Positions 43,083 to 52,209 are shown, counted from the stretch's first letter. The stretch: DNA of 64,000 nt from JACVRW01 sp963814095 (GCA_963814095.1 CAWFBT010000016.1:62001-126000); one strand, 5' to 3'. Notes: generated by a model from the sequence alone, not told the origin. Program-made: numbers and translations.

Positions 43083-43673
43083 GTGGCCGACCGTCCCGTC
43101 TTCTACTACGACCTCGGCTCGCCATACGCATACCTCGCCGCCGAGCGCCTCACGCGGGTGCTCCCGGAGGTGCCGGTCTGGCAGCCGATCCTGCTCGGCG
43201 GGATTTGGAGGGAGACCGGCGGGCAATCGTGGGCGGTCACCGATGCCCGCGACGAGGGCATGGCCGAGGTCGAGCGGCGTGCTGCCGAGTACGACCTCAT
43301 GCCGATCCGCTGGCCCGAGGGCTGGCCCAACAACACGCTCAAGGCGATGCGCGTCGCGGTCTGGGCGCAGCAGATCGGCCGCACCGTCGCGTTTTCGCTC
43401 GCGGCCTTTCGCCAGGCGTTCGCCGGCGGCAAGGACCTCTCCGACGTCGACTACGTGCTCATGGCGGCCGCCGCGTGCGAGCTGCATCCGAACGCCGTGC
43501 TCAAGGCGATCGAGACGCAGTCGGTGAAGGACCGGCTGCGCGAGGTCACGAGTGCGGCCTACGAACGCGGAGTGCGAGGCGTGCCGACCATCGCGGTCGG
43601 AGATGAGCTCTTCTGGGGCGACGACCGCCTCGAGGAGGCGGCTGCTGCGATGAGCCGGCGAGGGGGTTCCTGA
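43083..43673 (+). CDS. DsbA-family / 2-hydroxychromene-2-carboxylate isomerase-like protein
   Basis: The 196-residue product (GTG 43083, TACGCT 7 nt upstream) has a thioredoxin-fold start (VFYYDLGSPYAYLAAERLTR), an inserted helical domain (FSLAAFRQAFAGGKDLSDVD) and the closing cis-Pro strand RGVPTIAVGDELFWGDDRL. The active-site CxxC is replaced by SPY, as in the isomerase/kappa-GST branch, so it is not a disulphide oxidoreductase. It may bind glutathione-like or mycothiol-like thiols. The substrate is unknown. Confidence 0.85.
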   Translation: MADRPVFYYDLGSPYAYLAAERLTRVLPEVPVWQPILLGGIWRETGGQSWAVTDARDEGMAEVERRAAEYDLMPIRWPEGWPNNTLKAMRVAVWAQQIGRTVAFSLAAFRQAFAGGKDLSDVDYVLMAAAACELHPNAVLKAIETQSVKDRLREVTSAAYERGVRGVPTIAVGDELFWGDDRLEEAAAAMSRRGGS

Positions 43674-43796
43674 AGTTGGTCAACCGGGAGTTGACAAGTG
43701 CAGGAATCCCCCCCGGGGCTTCGGAGCATCCCCCGCGTAAGTCCAACCTAAGAGCCGTTATCTCCACTTGACAAACCCCTTCCTACGGTCCTCTTC

Positions 43797-44093
43797 ATGG
43801 ACGAACGATCGACAGATCAAACGCCCCAGGAGAACCAGACAACCCGCCTGGGAGGACGCCGCATCGTCACCGCCCTGATGGTGGCCGGCGTGCTGGCCGC
43901 GGTGCCCGCGGGCGTCGCGTTGGCGGGCGACTCTGGCGGGTCGAGCTCCGGCGACGGCAACTCGTCGGGCGCGGGCACGCTGCCCGTGCAATCGACGACG
44001 CCCGACCAAGGGCAGCAGGACCGCGGTCAGGGTGACCGCGGGGACTGTCCCGAGAAGGACGGGCAAAGCCAGCAGGACCCGACCCAGCTGTAA
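43797..44093 (+). CDS. small exported Ser/Gly/Gln-rich protein
   Basis: The 98-residue product has a basic N-terminus, a hydrophobic stretch (IVTALMVAGVLAAVPAGVAL) ending ALA, then a low-complexity Gly/Ser/Asp/Gln-rich tail with one Cys (RGDCPEKDGQSQQDP). It is likely secreted. A perfect TTGACA occurs at 43768-43773, but no matching -10 follows at normal spacing. No family is recognised. It is followed by a strong hairpin terminator. Confidence 0.6.
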   Translation: MDERSTDQTPQENQTTRLGGRRIVTALMVAGVLAAVPAGVALAGDSGGSSSGDGNSSGAGTLPVQSTTPDQGQQDRGQGDRGDCPEKDGQSQQDPTQL

Positions 44094-44100
44094 CCGATCA

Positions 44101-44132
44101 GTGCCGGCCGGCGTGCGAGCGTCGGCCGGCGC
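44101..44132 (+). terminator. Rho-independent-type terminator after gene 43797
   Basis: GTGCCGGCCG at 44101-44110 pairs with CGGCCGGCGC at 44123-44132 (10 bp with one G-T pair) around a 12-nt loop. TCGGTTTAG follows. It lies 8 nt after the stop codon. The remaining 178 nt to pdhA hold no gene I can support. Confidence 0.65.
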
Positions 44133-44275
44133 TCGGTTTAGCGCAAGGTGCAATCCCAGGCGGTGGCCTCGGGTACAGGTCGAACGGGAACTGTCAGCGT
44201 CAGCCGGGCACCTCCACGAGAGTCCCGCAACGGGCCCGAACAGTCAAGGCCCGAACCTTCTGCAAGGCCTTGGTC

Positions 44276-44302
44276 TTGAAGCCCGGCATCACCGGGTACA
44301 GT
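44276..44302 (+). promoter_or_regulatory. pdhA promoter candidate with internal palindrome
   Basis: TTGAAG is followed after 15 nt by TACAGT at 44297-44302, 8 nt before ATG 44311. The spacer contains CCCGG-CATCA-CCGGG (44282-44296), an inverted repeat placed as an operator would be. The spacing is short and the call is tentative. Confidence 0.3.
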
Positions 44303-44310
44303 CCGCAGCG

Positions 44311-45883
44311 ATGGCCACCCAGGACGCCACGAGCAAGGAAAAGGACGCTCAGGCTGAGGTACCCGGCGGCGAGGAGATCGGGCTCGGAGAGGTCAAGCAC
44401 GGCCTGCCCGATGCCGACACCTGCCGCACCGTCCTCTCGAAGATGATGCTCATCCGCCGCTTCGAGGAGCGCGCGGGCGAGATGTACGCGAAGGCGAAGA
44501 TCGGCGGCTTCCTGCACCTCTGCATCGGCGAGGAGGCGACGGTCGTGGGGGGCACGCAGGCGCTCACCGAGACCGACTACCTGATGTCGACCTACCGCGA
44601 GCACGGCCAGGCGCTCGCGCGGGGAACTCATCCGAACGCCGTCATGGCGGAGCTGTTCGGGCGCGTCGACGGCTGCTCGAAGGGCCGCGGCGGCTCGATG
44701 CACCTGTTCGACTGGGAGCGGCGCTTCCTCGGCGGCTACGGCATCGTCGGCGGCAGCCTGCCGCTGTCGGCCGGCGTCGCGCTCGCCTGCGACTACCTCG
44801 AGACCGACGACGCGATCCTCTCGATGATGGGCGACGGCGCCACCAACCAGGGCACCTTCGGCGAGACGATGAACCTGGCCGCGCTCTGGAAGCTGCCGGT
44901 CGTCTTCCTGATCATCAACAACCAGTTCGGGATGGGCACGGCGCTGCACCGTCATTCGGCGGTGACCGACCTGTCGCTCAAGTCCGAGGGCTTCGGCGTG
45001 CCCGGCACGCGCTGCGACGGCATGGACGTGCTCGACGTGCACGCGGTCGTGACCGAGGCGCTCAAGTGCGCGCGCGATGAGCGCAAGCCGCAGCTCGTCG
45101 AGGCCGTGACCTACCGCTACCGCGGCCACTCGATGGCCGACCCCGAGGAGTACCGCTCCAAGGAGGAGGTCGAGGAGTGGCGCGAGCGCGACCCGATCCA
45201 GGCGTTCGCCAAGCGGCTTGTGGACGAGGACGTGCTCAGCCAGGACGAGGTCGAGAAGATGGACGCGGAGGCGATCGAGATCGTCGACGACGCCCAGCGC
45301 TTCGCCGACGAGTCGCCCTTCCCCGACCTGGACTCGCTCTACGACGACGTCTACGTGTTCTCCGACGACGTGCCCGCCTGGTGGACGGTCGACGAGCGCT
45401 CACCCGAGGTGCACCGCGGTGAGCGCGAGCGCGAGGCCGGCGACCTGCCGCACGAGCTCGCCGAGAAGGGCGCTGCATACGCGGGCGTCGGCGACCACGC
45501 CCAGCGGAAGCGCCGGGCGCCGAAGGACCAGGACGAGGAGGGCGAGCAGCAGGGTCCTGGCGAGGAGGACGAAGACGAGGGCAGTGCGGAAGACCAAGGC
45601 GACGGGGCCGAGGCGAGTGCCGAGGACGAAGGCCAGGACGCCGAAGGCGAGGATGCCGAGGACGAAGGCGGGAGGCCGAGCACGACGGCGAGGACGCCGA
45701 GGCCAGCGCCGACGACGGCGACGACCCGAGGCCAGCGCCGACGACCAAGGCGAGGACGCCGAGGCCAGCGCCGACGACGATGGCGAGGACGCCGACGAGG
45801 AAGACAACGACGCCGGCGCCGAGGCCTCCGGCACCGGCGAGCCCGAGGCCGACGAGCGCGACGAGACGGGCGGCGGCGGCTGA
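44311..45883 (+). CDS. pdhA: pyruvate dehydrogenase E1 alpha with acidic tail (tail frameshifted)
   Basis: ATG 44311 begins the E1 alpha subunit. It has MLIRRFEERAGEMYAKAKIG, GRGGSMHLFDWERRFLGGYG, the thiamine-diphosphate motif GDGATNQGTFGETMNLAALW ending in IINN, and YRYRGHSMADPEEYRSKEEV. After residue about 370 comes a long Glu/Asp/Ala tail. Near 45673 and 45728 the frame changes. Read across, the tail stays acidic (DAEASADD units) and ends at TGA 45881-45883, overlapping the pdhB ATG. Without correction the frame runs through as Arg-rich sequence into E1 beta, which is unlikely to be real. Confidence 0.88.
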
Positions 45884-46866
45884 TGGGCGTGATTCGCTAC
45901 CGCGAGGCGCTCAATCAGGCGCTTCGCGAGGAGATGAAGGCCGACGAGAACGTCTTCGTCATGGGCGAGGACATCGGCGTCTTTCAGGGCGCCTTCAAGG
46001 TGACCGCGGGCCTGCTCGAGGAGTTCGGCGAGAAGCGTGTGCGCGACACGCCGATCTCGGAGAACACGATTGTCGGCATGGGCGTCGGCTCGGCGATGAT
46101 CGGGTTGCGGCCGGTCGTCGAGCTGATGACGGTCAACTTCTCGCTGCTCGCGATGGACCAGATCGTCAACCACGCCGCCGCGATCCACTACATGTTCGGC
46201 GGCCAGGTCAAGGTGCCGCTCGTCGTGCGCATGCCGCAGGGTGCCGGCCACCAGCTCGGCCCCACCCACTCGCACTGCTTCGAAGCCTTCTACCTGCACG
46301 TGCCGGGCCTGCTGGTAGCGGTGCCGTCGACGCCGGCGGACGCCAAGGGCCTGCTCAAGGCCGCGATCAGGGACGACAACCCCGTCGTCTTCATCGAGCA
46401 CGAGACGCTCTACGGCCAGCGTGGCGAAGTGCCGGAGAACGGTGGCCCGATGCGCTTCGGCGAGGCCGCGATCCGGCGTGAGGGCGAGGACGTGACGGTA
46501 ATCGGCATCTCGCGCATGGCTCTCACCGCCCAGAAGGCGGCCGACGTGCTCGCGGAGGAGCACGAGATCGAGGCCGAGGTGATCGATCCGCGCACGCTGC
46601 GACCGCTCGACCTCGACACGATCCTCGAGTCCGTCGAGAAGACGAACCGCGCCGTGATCGTCGAGGAGGGCTGGCCCCACGGCGGAGTCGGCGCCAACCT
46701 GGCAGCGCTGATCCAGGAGCAGGCCTTCGACTACCTCGACGCGCCCGTGCAGCGGGTGACCGGGGCCGATGTCCCGATGCCTTACTCGAAGCCACTCGAG
46801 CAGGCGGCCTTCCCGCACGAGGAGCACGTCGTGCAGGCCGCGCTTGCAACGTTCAGAGACCTATAG
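45883..46866 (+). CDS. pdhB: pyruvate dehydrogenase E1 beta
   Basis: The 327-residue subunit starts MGVIRYREALNQALREEMKA. It has VFVMGEDIGVFQGAFKVTAG, DTPISENTIVGMGVGSAMIG, MDQIVNHAAAIHYMFGGQVK, GAGHQLGPTHSHCFEAFYLH and VIDPRTLRPLDLDTILESVE, all standard for E1 beta. It pairs with E1 alpha to decarboxylate the 2-oxoacid and acylate the lipoyl domain of E2. Pyruvate is favoured by the cluster; branched-chain substrates cannot be excluded. Its stop is 11 nt before the E2 ATG. Confidence 0.94.
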   Translation: MGVIRYREALNQALREEMKADENVFVMGEDIGVFQGAFKVTAGLLEEFGEKRVRDTPISENTIVGMGVGSAMIGLRPVVELMTVNFSLLAMDQIVNHAAAIHYMFGGQVKVPLVVRMPQGAGHQLGPTHSHCFEAFYLHVPGLLVAVPSTPADAKGLLKAAIRDDNPVVFIEHETLYGQRGEVPENGGPMRFGEAAIRREGEDVTVIGISRMALTAQKAADVLAEEHEIEAEVIDPRTLRPLDLDTILESVEKTNRAVIVEEGWPHGGVGANLAALIQEQAFDYLDAPVQRVTGADVPMPYSKPLEQAAFPHEEHVVQAALATFRDL

Positions 46867-46877
46867 GAGAGCCCTGT

Positions 46878-48377
46878 ATGGCCAGTGACGTCACGATGCC
46901 CCGCCTGTCCGACTCGATGGAGGAGGGCACCGTCCTCAAGTGGCTCGTGGACGAGGGCGCCGAGGTCAAGCGCGGCGAGCCGCTCGTCGAGATCGAGACC
47001 GACAAGGCGAACATGACCTACGACGCCGACGCGGACGGCACGCTGATCGAGATCGTGGCGCAGGAGGGCGACACGCTCGCGATCGGCGAGGTGATCGCCC
47101 GCATCGGTGAGGCCGGCGAGGCCAAGTCGAACGGCAAGCCGGCGGCCGAGGAGAAGGTCGAGGAAGAGGACGAGCAACCGGAGGACGAGGCCGCCGAGAA
47201 GGACGAGGACGAGCCGGCGGAAGAGGAGGCCGGCGACGAGGAAGAGGCCGCCGAGCAGGACGAGGAAGAGCCGGAGGACGAGGACGAGGAGGCCGGCGAC
47301 GAGGAGGAGGTCGCAGCAGAGGCCGCCGACGCCGGCGAGGCCCGCGGCGCCGCCGGGAGCGATGACGGCGGCGGCGAGACGCAGCCGGGGGGCGACGGCG
47401 GCGGCACCGCCACCCGCGAGCGCGCGCCCTCGGGCGACGGCAACGGCGGCGAGCGCGTCAAGGCCTCACCGGTTGCGCGTCGCATGGCACGCGAGCTCGG
47501 GGTCGAGCTGGGCGGCATGGAGGGCAGCGGCCCCGGTGGCCGGATCGTCAAGGCGGACGTCGAGGCGGCTGCGGAGAACGGCGGCGCACAGGCAGAGGAG
47601 GCGCCTGCGAAGGGCAAGGCGGAGCCCGCGGAGAAGGAGGAGGAGGAGAAGGCCGCCGCGCCTGAGCCGCAGCGCGTCGAGGCCGGACCCAAGGGCGAGG
47701 CGGATATCCACGAGCTGACGCGCCTGCAGCAGACCGTGTCGCGCCGCATGGCGGAGTCGAAGGCGACCGCGCCGGACTTCTCGATCAGCCTGACCGTCGA
47801 CATGACCCAGGCGGTCGAGCTGCGCAGCCGGCTCAAGGAGGTCTCCGATCCGGCGCCGTCGTTCAACGACATGGTCGTGAAGGCGGCCGCCACGGCGCTC
47901 AAGGAGCATCCGCGCGTGAACGGCGCCTACCGGGACGGCAAGTTCGAGCTCTACGAGAACGTCAACATCGGCGTGGCGGTCGCGGCGCAGGACGCGCTCG
48001 TGGTGCCGACGGTCTTCAACGCGGATCAGAAGTCGCTCGGCCAGATCTCGAAGGACGCGCGCGCCGTGATCGAGAAGGTGCGCGACAAGACTGTCACGCC
48101 GCCGGAGCTTTCGGGCGGGACCTTCACGGTCTCGAACCTCGGCATGTTCGGGATCGAGTTCTTTACGGCGATCATCAACCCGCCGCAGGCCTCGATCCTG
48201 ACGGTCGGCAAGCTCGAGAAGCGGCCGGCTGTCGACGACGCCGGGCGCATCGTCGCGCGCGATCAGATGACGCTCAGCCTCGTCTGCGATCACCGCATCC
48301 TGTACGGGGCGGACGGTGCGAAGTTCCTCGCGCGCGTCAAGGAGCTGCTCGAGCAGCCGCTGTCGCTCGCGCTCTAG
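46878..48377 (+). CDS. pdhC: dihydrolipoyl acyltransferase (E2) with acidic linker
   Basis: The 499-residue protein has one lipoyl domain (1-80; lipoyl Lys43 in EIETDKANM). A very acidic linker of about 65 residues follows (EEDEQPEDEAAEKDEDEPAE and similar). The E3-binding domain is at about 195-230 (ASPVARRMARELGVELGGME, then GSGPGGRIVKADVEAA), and the catalytic domain ends CDHRILYGADGAKFLARVKE with its active-site His and Asp. It forms the complex core and transfers the acyl group to CoA. GGAGAG precedes the ATG. Confidence 0.94.
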   Translation: MASDVTMPRLSDSMEEGTVLKWLVDEGAEVKRGEPLVEIETDKANMTYDADADGTLIEIVAQEGDTLAIGEVIARIGEAGEAKSNGKPAAEEKVEEEDEQPEDEAAEKDEDEPAEEEAGDEEEAAEQDEEEPEDEDEEAGDEEEVAAEAADAGEARGAAGSDDGGGETQPGGDGGGTATRERAPSGDGNGGERVKASPVARRMARELGVELGGMEGSGPGGRIVKADVEAAAENGGAQAEEAPAKGKAEPAEKEEEEKAAAPEPQRVEAGPKGEADIHELTRLQQTVSRRMAESKATAPDFSISLTVDMTQAVELRSRLKEVSDPAPSFNDMVVKAAATALKEHPRVNGAYRDGKFELYENVNIGVAVAAQDALVVPTVFNADQKSLGQISKDARAVIEKVRDKTVTPPELSGGTFTVSNLGMFGIEFFTAIINPPQASILTVGKLEKRPAVDDAGRIVARDQMTLSLVCDHRILYGADGAKFLARVKELLEQPLSLAL

Positions 48378-48469
48378 GCATTCGAAAGACGGTTATTGGG
48401 TACTTGACGGCCAGCTTCTCCGAGGACCGCCTGGCGGCTGTTCTCAGAGTCCTCTGGGGGAGGGGACAC

Positions 48470-48475
48470 TAGGCT
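48470..48475 (+). promoter_or_regulatory. TAGGCT -10-like box before the LOG-family gene
   Basis: TAGGCT lies 7 nt before ATG 48483, and no ribosome binding site intervenes. It repeats the leaderless-type arrangement seen elsewhere in the window. Confidence 0.4.
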
Positions 48476-48482
48476 CGGGGCC

Positions 48483-49223
48483 ATGGCGGAGGACAGCCAT
48501 GACCCCGGGCCTCGCATTCCTCAGACGCTCGACGAGGAGATCCTCGGCGCGGAGGAACGGGCGGTCCTTTCGACGCTCAGCGATGAGGACCGGATCCGGC
48601 GCATCGCGGCCGAGCTGCGCCTGGGCTTCACGACGCTCGCTCACGTCGGCTCCGCGGCGTCCTTCTTCGGCTCGGCGCGCACGCCGCCGGACCATCCCCA
48701 GTACCAGTTGGCGCGCGAGACCGCCCGAGTCGTCGGCGAGTCCGGCATGGCGATCATCACCGGCGGCGGCCCGGGCGCGATGGAGGCTGCGAACCGCGGC
48801 GCACGTGACGCCGGAGCGCAGTCGATCGGCCTCAACATCGAGCTGCCCTTCGAGCAGGGTGTCAACCCGTATTGCGACATCGAGCTTGTCTTCCACTACT
48901 TCTTCGTGCGCAAGATCATGTTCGTCCGCTATGCGAGCGGCTTCGTCGTCTTCCCCGGCGGCTTCGGGACGCTCGACGAGCTGTTCGAGTCCCTGACCCT
49001 GATCCAGACCGACAAGATCCGCGAGTTCCCCGTGATCCTGGTCGGCACGGACTACTGGCAAGGCATGGTCGAGTGGATCTGCGACAGCCTGCTCGCCGAG
49101 GGGAAGATCTCGCCCGGCGACGAGCGCCTGTTCACGCTGACGGATGACCCGCTCGAGGTGCGGAACGTCCTCAGCGCCGCTGTCCACCGTCAGGCACGGG
49201 CATCCGCGGATAGCGGGCTCTGA
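48483..49223 (+). CDS. LOG-family (lysine-decarboxylase-like fold) nucleotide phosphoribohydrolase
   Basis: The 246-residue Rossmann-type protein has the family signatures SAASFFGSART, MAIITGGGPGAMEAANRGAR and VVFPGGFGTLDELFESLTLI, where PGGxGT marks the LOG motif. Related enzymes release cytokinin bases or cleave nucleoside 5'-monophosphates to base and ribose phosphate. Older annotations call them lysine decarboxylases, which the motif does not support. It overlaps the end of the convergent PLD gene by 53 nt. Confidence 0.88.
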   Translation: MAEDSHDPGPRIPQTLDEEILGAEERAVLSTLSDEDRIRRIAAELRLGFTTLAHVGSAASFFGSARTPPDHPQYQLARETARVVGESGMAIITGGGPGAMEAANRGARDAGAQSIGLNIELPFEQGVNPYCDIELVFHYFFVRKIMFVRYASGFVVFPGGFGTLDELFESLTLIQTDKIREFPVILVGTDYWQGMVEWICDSLLAEGKISPGDERLFTLTDDPLEVRNVLSAAVHRQARASADSGL

Positions 49224-50226
49224 CCTCGTCGATGAAGCCGGCGAGCCGCTCGGCCAGCTCGGGATCGTGCAGCTCGAGGACGTTCTCGGCGTTCTGCTCG
49301 CCGGAGCGCGAGAGGTTGAACGAGCCGGCAAAGACGACGTCGTCGCAGACGGTGACCTTCGCGTGCATGAAGTCGTGGATGGACTCCGGCGTCCAGGGGA
49401 CGGACAGCTTGCCGCTGAACTCGGCGTGCTCGAACACCGATCCGAGGATCGGGATCTTCCAGGCCGAGCGGCCGTTCGTGCGCCACTGGTAGACGACGCC
49501 GTCCATCTGCGTGCGGTCCACGACCCCGCGCAGGTCGACGCGCGCCTCGGCCGCGACCTCCGCCAGCGTGCCGAGCACCGGCCCCGCCGTGATCACCGGC
49601 GACGCGATCCGGACGCGCCGTTGCGCCGCTCCGATCGCGCTGGCGATCCGGTGCGAGAGCTCCTCTCCGTGGCCGGGGGTGAACCAGGCGCGCAGCTCAT
49701 GGCCGCCGAGCTCGAGCCGGCGCGGGTCGCGGTGCCCCGAGTCCGAGACGTCTCCCGACTGCCATAGCTCGTCGAAGTTCTGCGCGAACTCGGCGGCGAG
49801 CTCAGGCGCTCGCGCAACGAGCACCAGGTTCTCCTGGATCGTCCACGAGTCCGTCGTCCAGTTCGTCGAGCCCGTCCAGACGCTGTCGCCGTCGCGCACC
49901 ACGTACTTGTGGTGCATGAGGTCGGGGATGCCCGGCACCCCGCGCGTGTCGAACGGCAGCGTCTCGATCAGCTCGGGCTTCGTCTGAGGCGGCGGCGGGA
50001 ACTGGCGCTCGTCGTGGTCGGCGTTGTAGGCAATGCGCACGCGCACGCCGCGCGCGGCGGCGTCGCGCAGGGCGCCGGCCACGATGTCCCCGGGCTCGCC
50101 CGGCAGGCGCACGTCGTAGAGGGCGAGGTCGAGCGACTCGCGCGCCTCGCCGAGGAAGTCCGCCACGCGCCGGGCCATCTCGACGGCGGTCTGCCGCTCA
50201 GGGTTCAGGGTGTGCAGGTCGATCAC
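49171..50226 (-). CDS. phospholipase D-family protein
   Basis: GTG 50226 (VIDLHTLNPERQTAVEMARR) gives 351 residues; longer readings extend into the divergent promoter. Two HKD motifs are present: LMHHKYVVRDGDSVWTGSTN and FMHAKVTVCDDVVFAGSFNL. Each has the His, Lys and Asp needed for the bilobed PLD active site. No signal peptide is seen, so it is probably cytosolic. Candidate activities are phospholipase, cardiolipin-synthase-like or nuclease. The exact role is open. Confidence 0.82.
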   Translation of the reverse strand: MIDLHTLNPERQTAVEMARRVADFLGEARESLDLALYDVRLPGEPGDIVAGALRDAAARGVRVRIAYNADHDERQFPPPPQTKPELIETLPFDTRGVPGIPDLMHHKYVVRDGDSVWTGSTNWTTDSWTIQENLVLVARAPELAAEFAQNFDELWQSGDVSDSGHRDPRRLELGGHELRAWFTPGHGEELSHRIASAIGAAQRRVRIASPVITAGPVLGTLAEVAAEARVDLRGVVDRTQMDGVVYQWRTNGRSAWKIPILGSVFEHAEFSGKLSVPWTPESIHDFMHAKVTVCDDVVFAGSFNLSRSGEQNAENVLELHDPELAERLAGFIDEVRARYPRMPVPDGGQRR

Positions 50227-50262
50227 GCGGCGCGACGCTAGCGCAGGGCAGAATTCAGGGCC

Positions 50263-52209
50263 ATGGATGTGCGGCTGGCCCGACCAGAGGAGCGGCGCGA
50301 GGTGGCGAAGCTGTGGACCGAGCGCTGGGGATTTCAGCGAGTCGTGAGCCGCGGCCGCGTGCACGAGCCGATGGGCTACCCGATGCTGGTCGCGATCAGC
50401 CCGGATGGCCGGATCACCGGCGCGCTCACCTACGACGTCCGCGACGACGAGATGGAGGCTGTGACCGTTGACGCCTTCGTCGAGGGCGCCGGCGCGGGCC
50501 GCGCACTCATCGGGGCCGCGGCGACCGAGGCGCGCCGGCTCGGCTGCCGCCGGCTCTGGCTGATCACGACCAACGACAACACGGCGGCGCTGAGGTTCTA
50601 CCAGCGCTGCGGCATGACGCTCGCCGCGCTGCGCCGCGACGCCATCGCCGAGTCGCGCCGGCTCAAGCCGGAGATCCCGGAGACCGGCCTAGACGGCATC
50701 CCAATCCGTCACGAGCTCGAGCTCGAGCTGCGCTTGGACAGCGATGCGGCGGGCGCGCGCGATACCGAGCTGGACGGATTCCGTCAGGCGAGCCACGCGC
50801 TGACAGACGGCGTGGCCGACTATCTCACCTCCGTGCCGTCGCGCCCGGTCTGGCAACCACCACCGGAGGCGCTGCGGGACCGGCTGCTCGGCCTCGCCCT
50901 GCCGGAGGAGGCCGCCCCGCTCGACGAGCTGGTCGCGACGATGCTGCGCGAGGTCCTGCCACACGCCATGGGCAACGGCCACCCGGCCTTCTTCGGCTGG
51001 GTCAACCCGCCCCCCTCTGTCGCCGGCGTCGCCGCTTCGCTGGCGGGCGCCGCGATGAACCCGAGCGTCGTAGCCGGCGAGCATGCCGACGTCTACCTCG
51101 AACGTGCGGTCGTGCGCTGGCTGGCCGAGCTCGTCGGCTTTCCGCACGAGCCGGGCGCCGGGCTGCTCACGAGCGGCGCGTCCGTCGCGACGATCGTCTG
51201 TCTCGCGGGTGCGCGCGGGCGCGCGCTGTCGGCGGGAGGCCGCGACGTGCGCGCCGACGGCCTCACGGACGCCCCGCGGCTGGTGGCCTACGTGCCGAGC
51301 GAGGCCCATAGCTGCGTCCGGCGTGCGCTGGAGCTGCTTGGCCTCGGTAGCGGCTCCATGCGCGACGTGCCGATCCACCGAGGCCGGGTAGACGCGACCG
51401 CGCTGCGCGCCTCGATCGCCGCCGATCGGGCCCACGGCTTCGTTCCGGCCCTGCTCGTTGGCTCGGCCGGAACGGTGAACACCGGCGCGATCGACCCGCT
51501 GGACGCGCTGGCCGAGCTCGCGGCCGAAGAGGGGATCTGGTTCCACGTCGACGGCGCGTACGGTGCGTTCGGCGTGCTCGATCCGTCGATCGCTGCGCGC
51601 TTCGACGGCATGGCGCGCGCCGACTCGCTCACCCTGGACCCGCACAAGTGGCTCGGCGTGCCCGTCGACGCCGGTTGTGCGCTCGTACGGCGCGGCGACG
51701 ATCTCCGCGACGCCTTCAGCCTGATACCGCCATACCTGCGCCAGGGCACGGACGGGGCCGTCGGCACGTTCGCCGAGTACGGGGTCGAGCAGACGCGACC
51801 GTTCCGTGCGCTCAAGACGTGGGCGACCATCGCGGCGCGCGGGCGCGCCGGCATAGCCGCGCAGGTACAGCGCGCAAACGCGCTCGCGCGCGAGCTCGCG
51901 GCGATGGTCGATGCGGAGCCCGAGCTCGAGCTGGCAGCCGCTCCCGAGACCTCAATCGTCGCCTTCAGGGCACGCCCCGCGGACTGTCCGGCCGCCAGGC
52001 TCGACGACCTCAACCGCGCGCTGCCCGAGGCGGTTCAGGCTCGCGGCCGCGCCTTCATCACGGGAACCGTGTTCGACGGTCGCGAGACGCTACGGGCCTG
52101 CATCCTGCATCCCGAGACGCGCACCGAGCATCTCGCGACGCTCGTGCGTGAGGTGGTCGGGGCCGCGCGGGCGCCGGCCGACAGGCTCACACCCAGCGAA
52201 AGCCCGTAG
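50263..52209 (+). CDS. fusion: GNAT acetyltransferase + group II PLP-dependent decarboxylase
   Basis: One 648-residue reading frame contains two domains. Residues 1-155 are a GNAT domain (VTVDAFVEGAGAGRALIGAA, LWLITTNDNTAALRFYQRCG). Residues 165-635 are an aromatic-L-amino-acid/group II decarboxylase: GHPAFFGWVNPPPSVAGVAA, LLTSGASVATIVCLAGARGR, the ring-stacking His349 in PSEAHSC, Asp430 in FHVDGAYG and the PLP Lys462 in LDPHKWLGVP. The enzyme could decarboxylate an amino acid and acetylate an amine. It neighbours a polyamine uptake operon. The join is continuous, with no stop or shift. Confidence 0.88.
   Translation: MDVRLARPEERREVAKLWTERWGFQRVVSRGRVHEPMGYPMLVAISPDGRITGALTYDVRDDEMEAVTVDAFVEGAGAGRALIGAAATEARRLGCRRLWLITTNDNTAALRFYQRCGMTLAALRRDAIAESRRLKPEIPETGLDGIPIRHELELELRLDSDAAGARDTELDGFRQASHALTDGVADYLTSVPSRPVWQPPPEALRDRLLGLALPEEAAPLDELVATMLREVLPHAMGNGHPAFFGWVNPPPSVAGVAASLAGAAMNPSVVAGEHADVYLERAVVRWLAELVGFPHEPGAGLLTSGASVATIVCLAGARGRALSAGGRDVRADGLTDAPRLVAYVPSEAHSCVRRALELLGLGSGSMRDVPIHRGRVDATALRASIAADRAHGFVPALLVGSAGTVNTGAIDPLDALAELAAEEGIWFHVDGAYGAFGVLDPSIAARFDGMARADSLTLDPHKWLGVPVDAGCALVRRGDDLRDAFSLIPPYLRQGTDGAVGTFAEYGVEQTRPFRALKTWATIAARGRAGIAAQVQRANALARELAAMVDAEPELELAAAPETSIVAFRARPADCPAARLDDLNRALPEAVQARGRAFITGTVFDGRETLRACILHPETRTEHLATLVREVVGAARAPADRLTPSESP

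Noticed and set aside
44133..44310. Riboswitch in the 178-nt leader before pdhA
   Set aside because: The region is GC-rich and can fold, but no conserved core of a known riboswitch class could be recognised.
44311..46866. One continuous frame that would make an E1 alpha-E1 beta fusion protein
   Set aside because: The joining segment changes abruptly from Glu/Asp-rich to Arg-rich, while other frames keep the acidic repeats and end exactly at the pdhB ATG. Indels in the tail explain it better than a true fusion.
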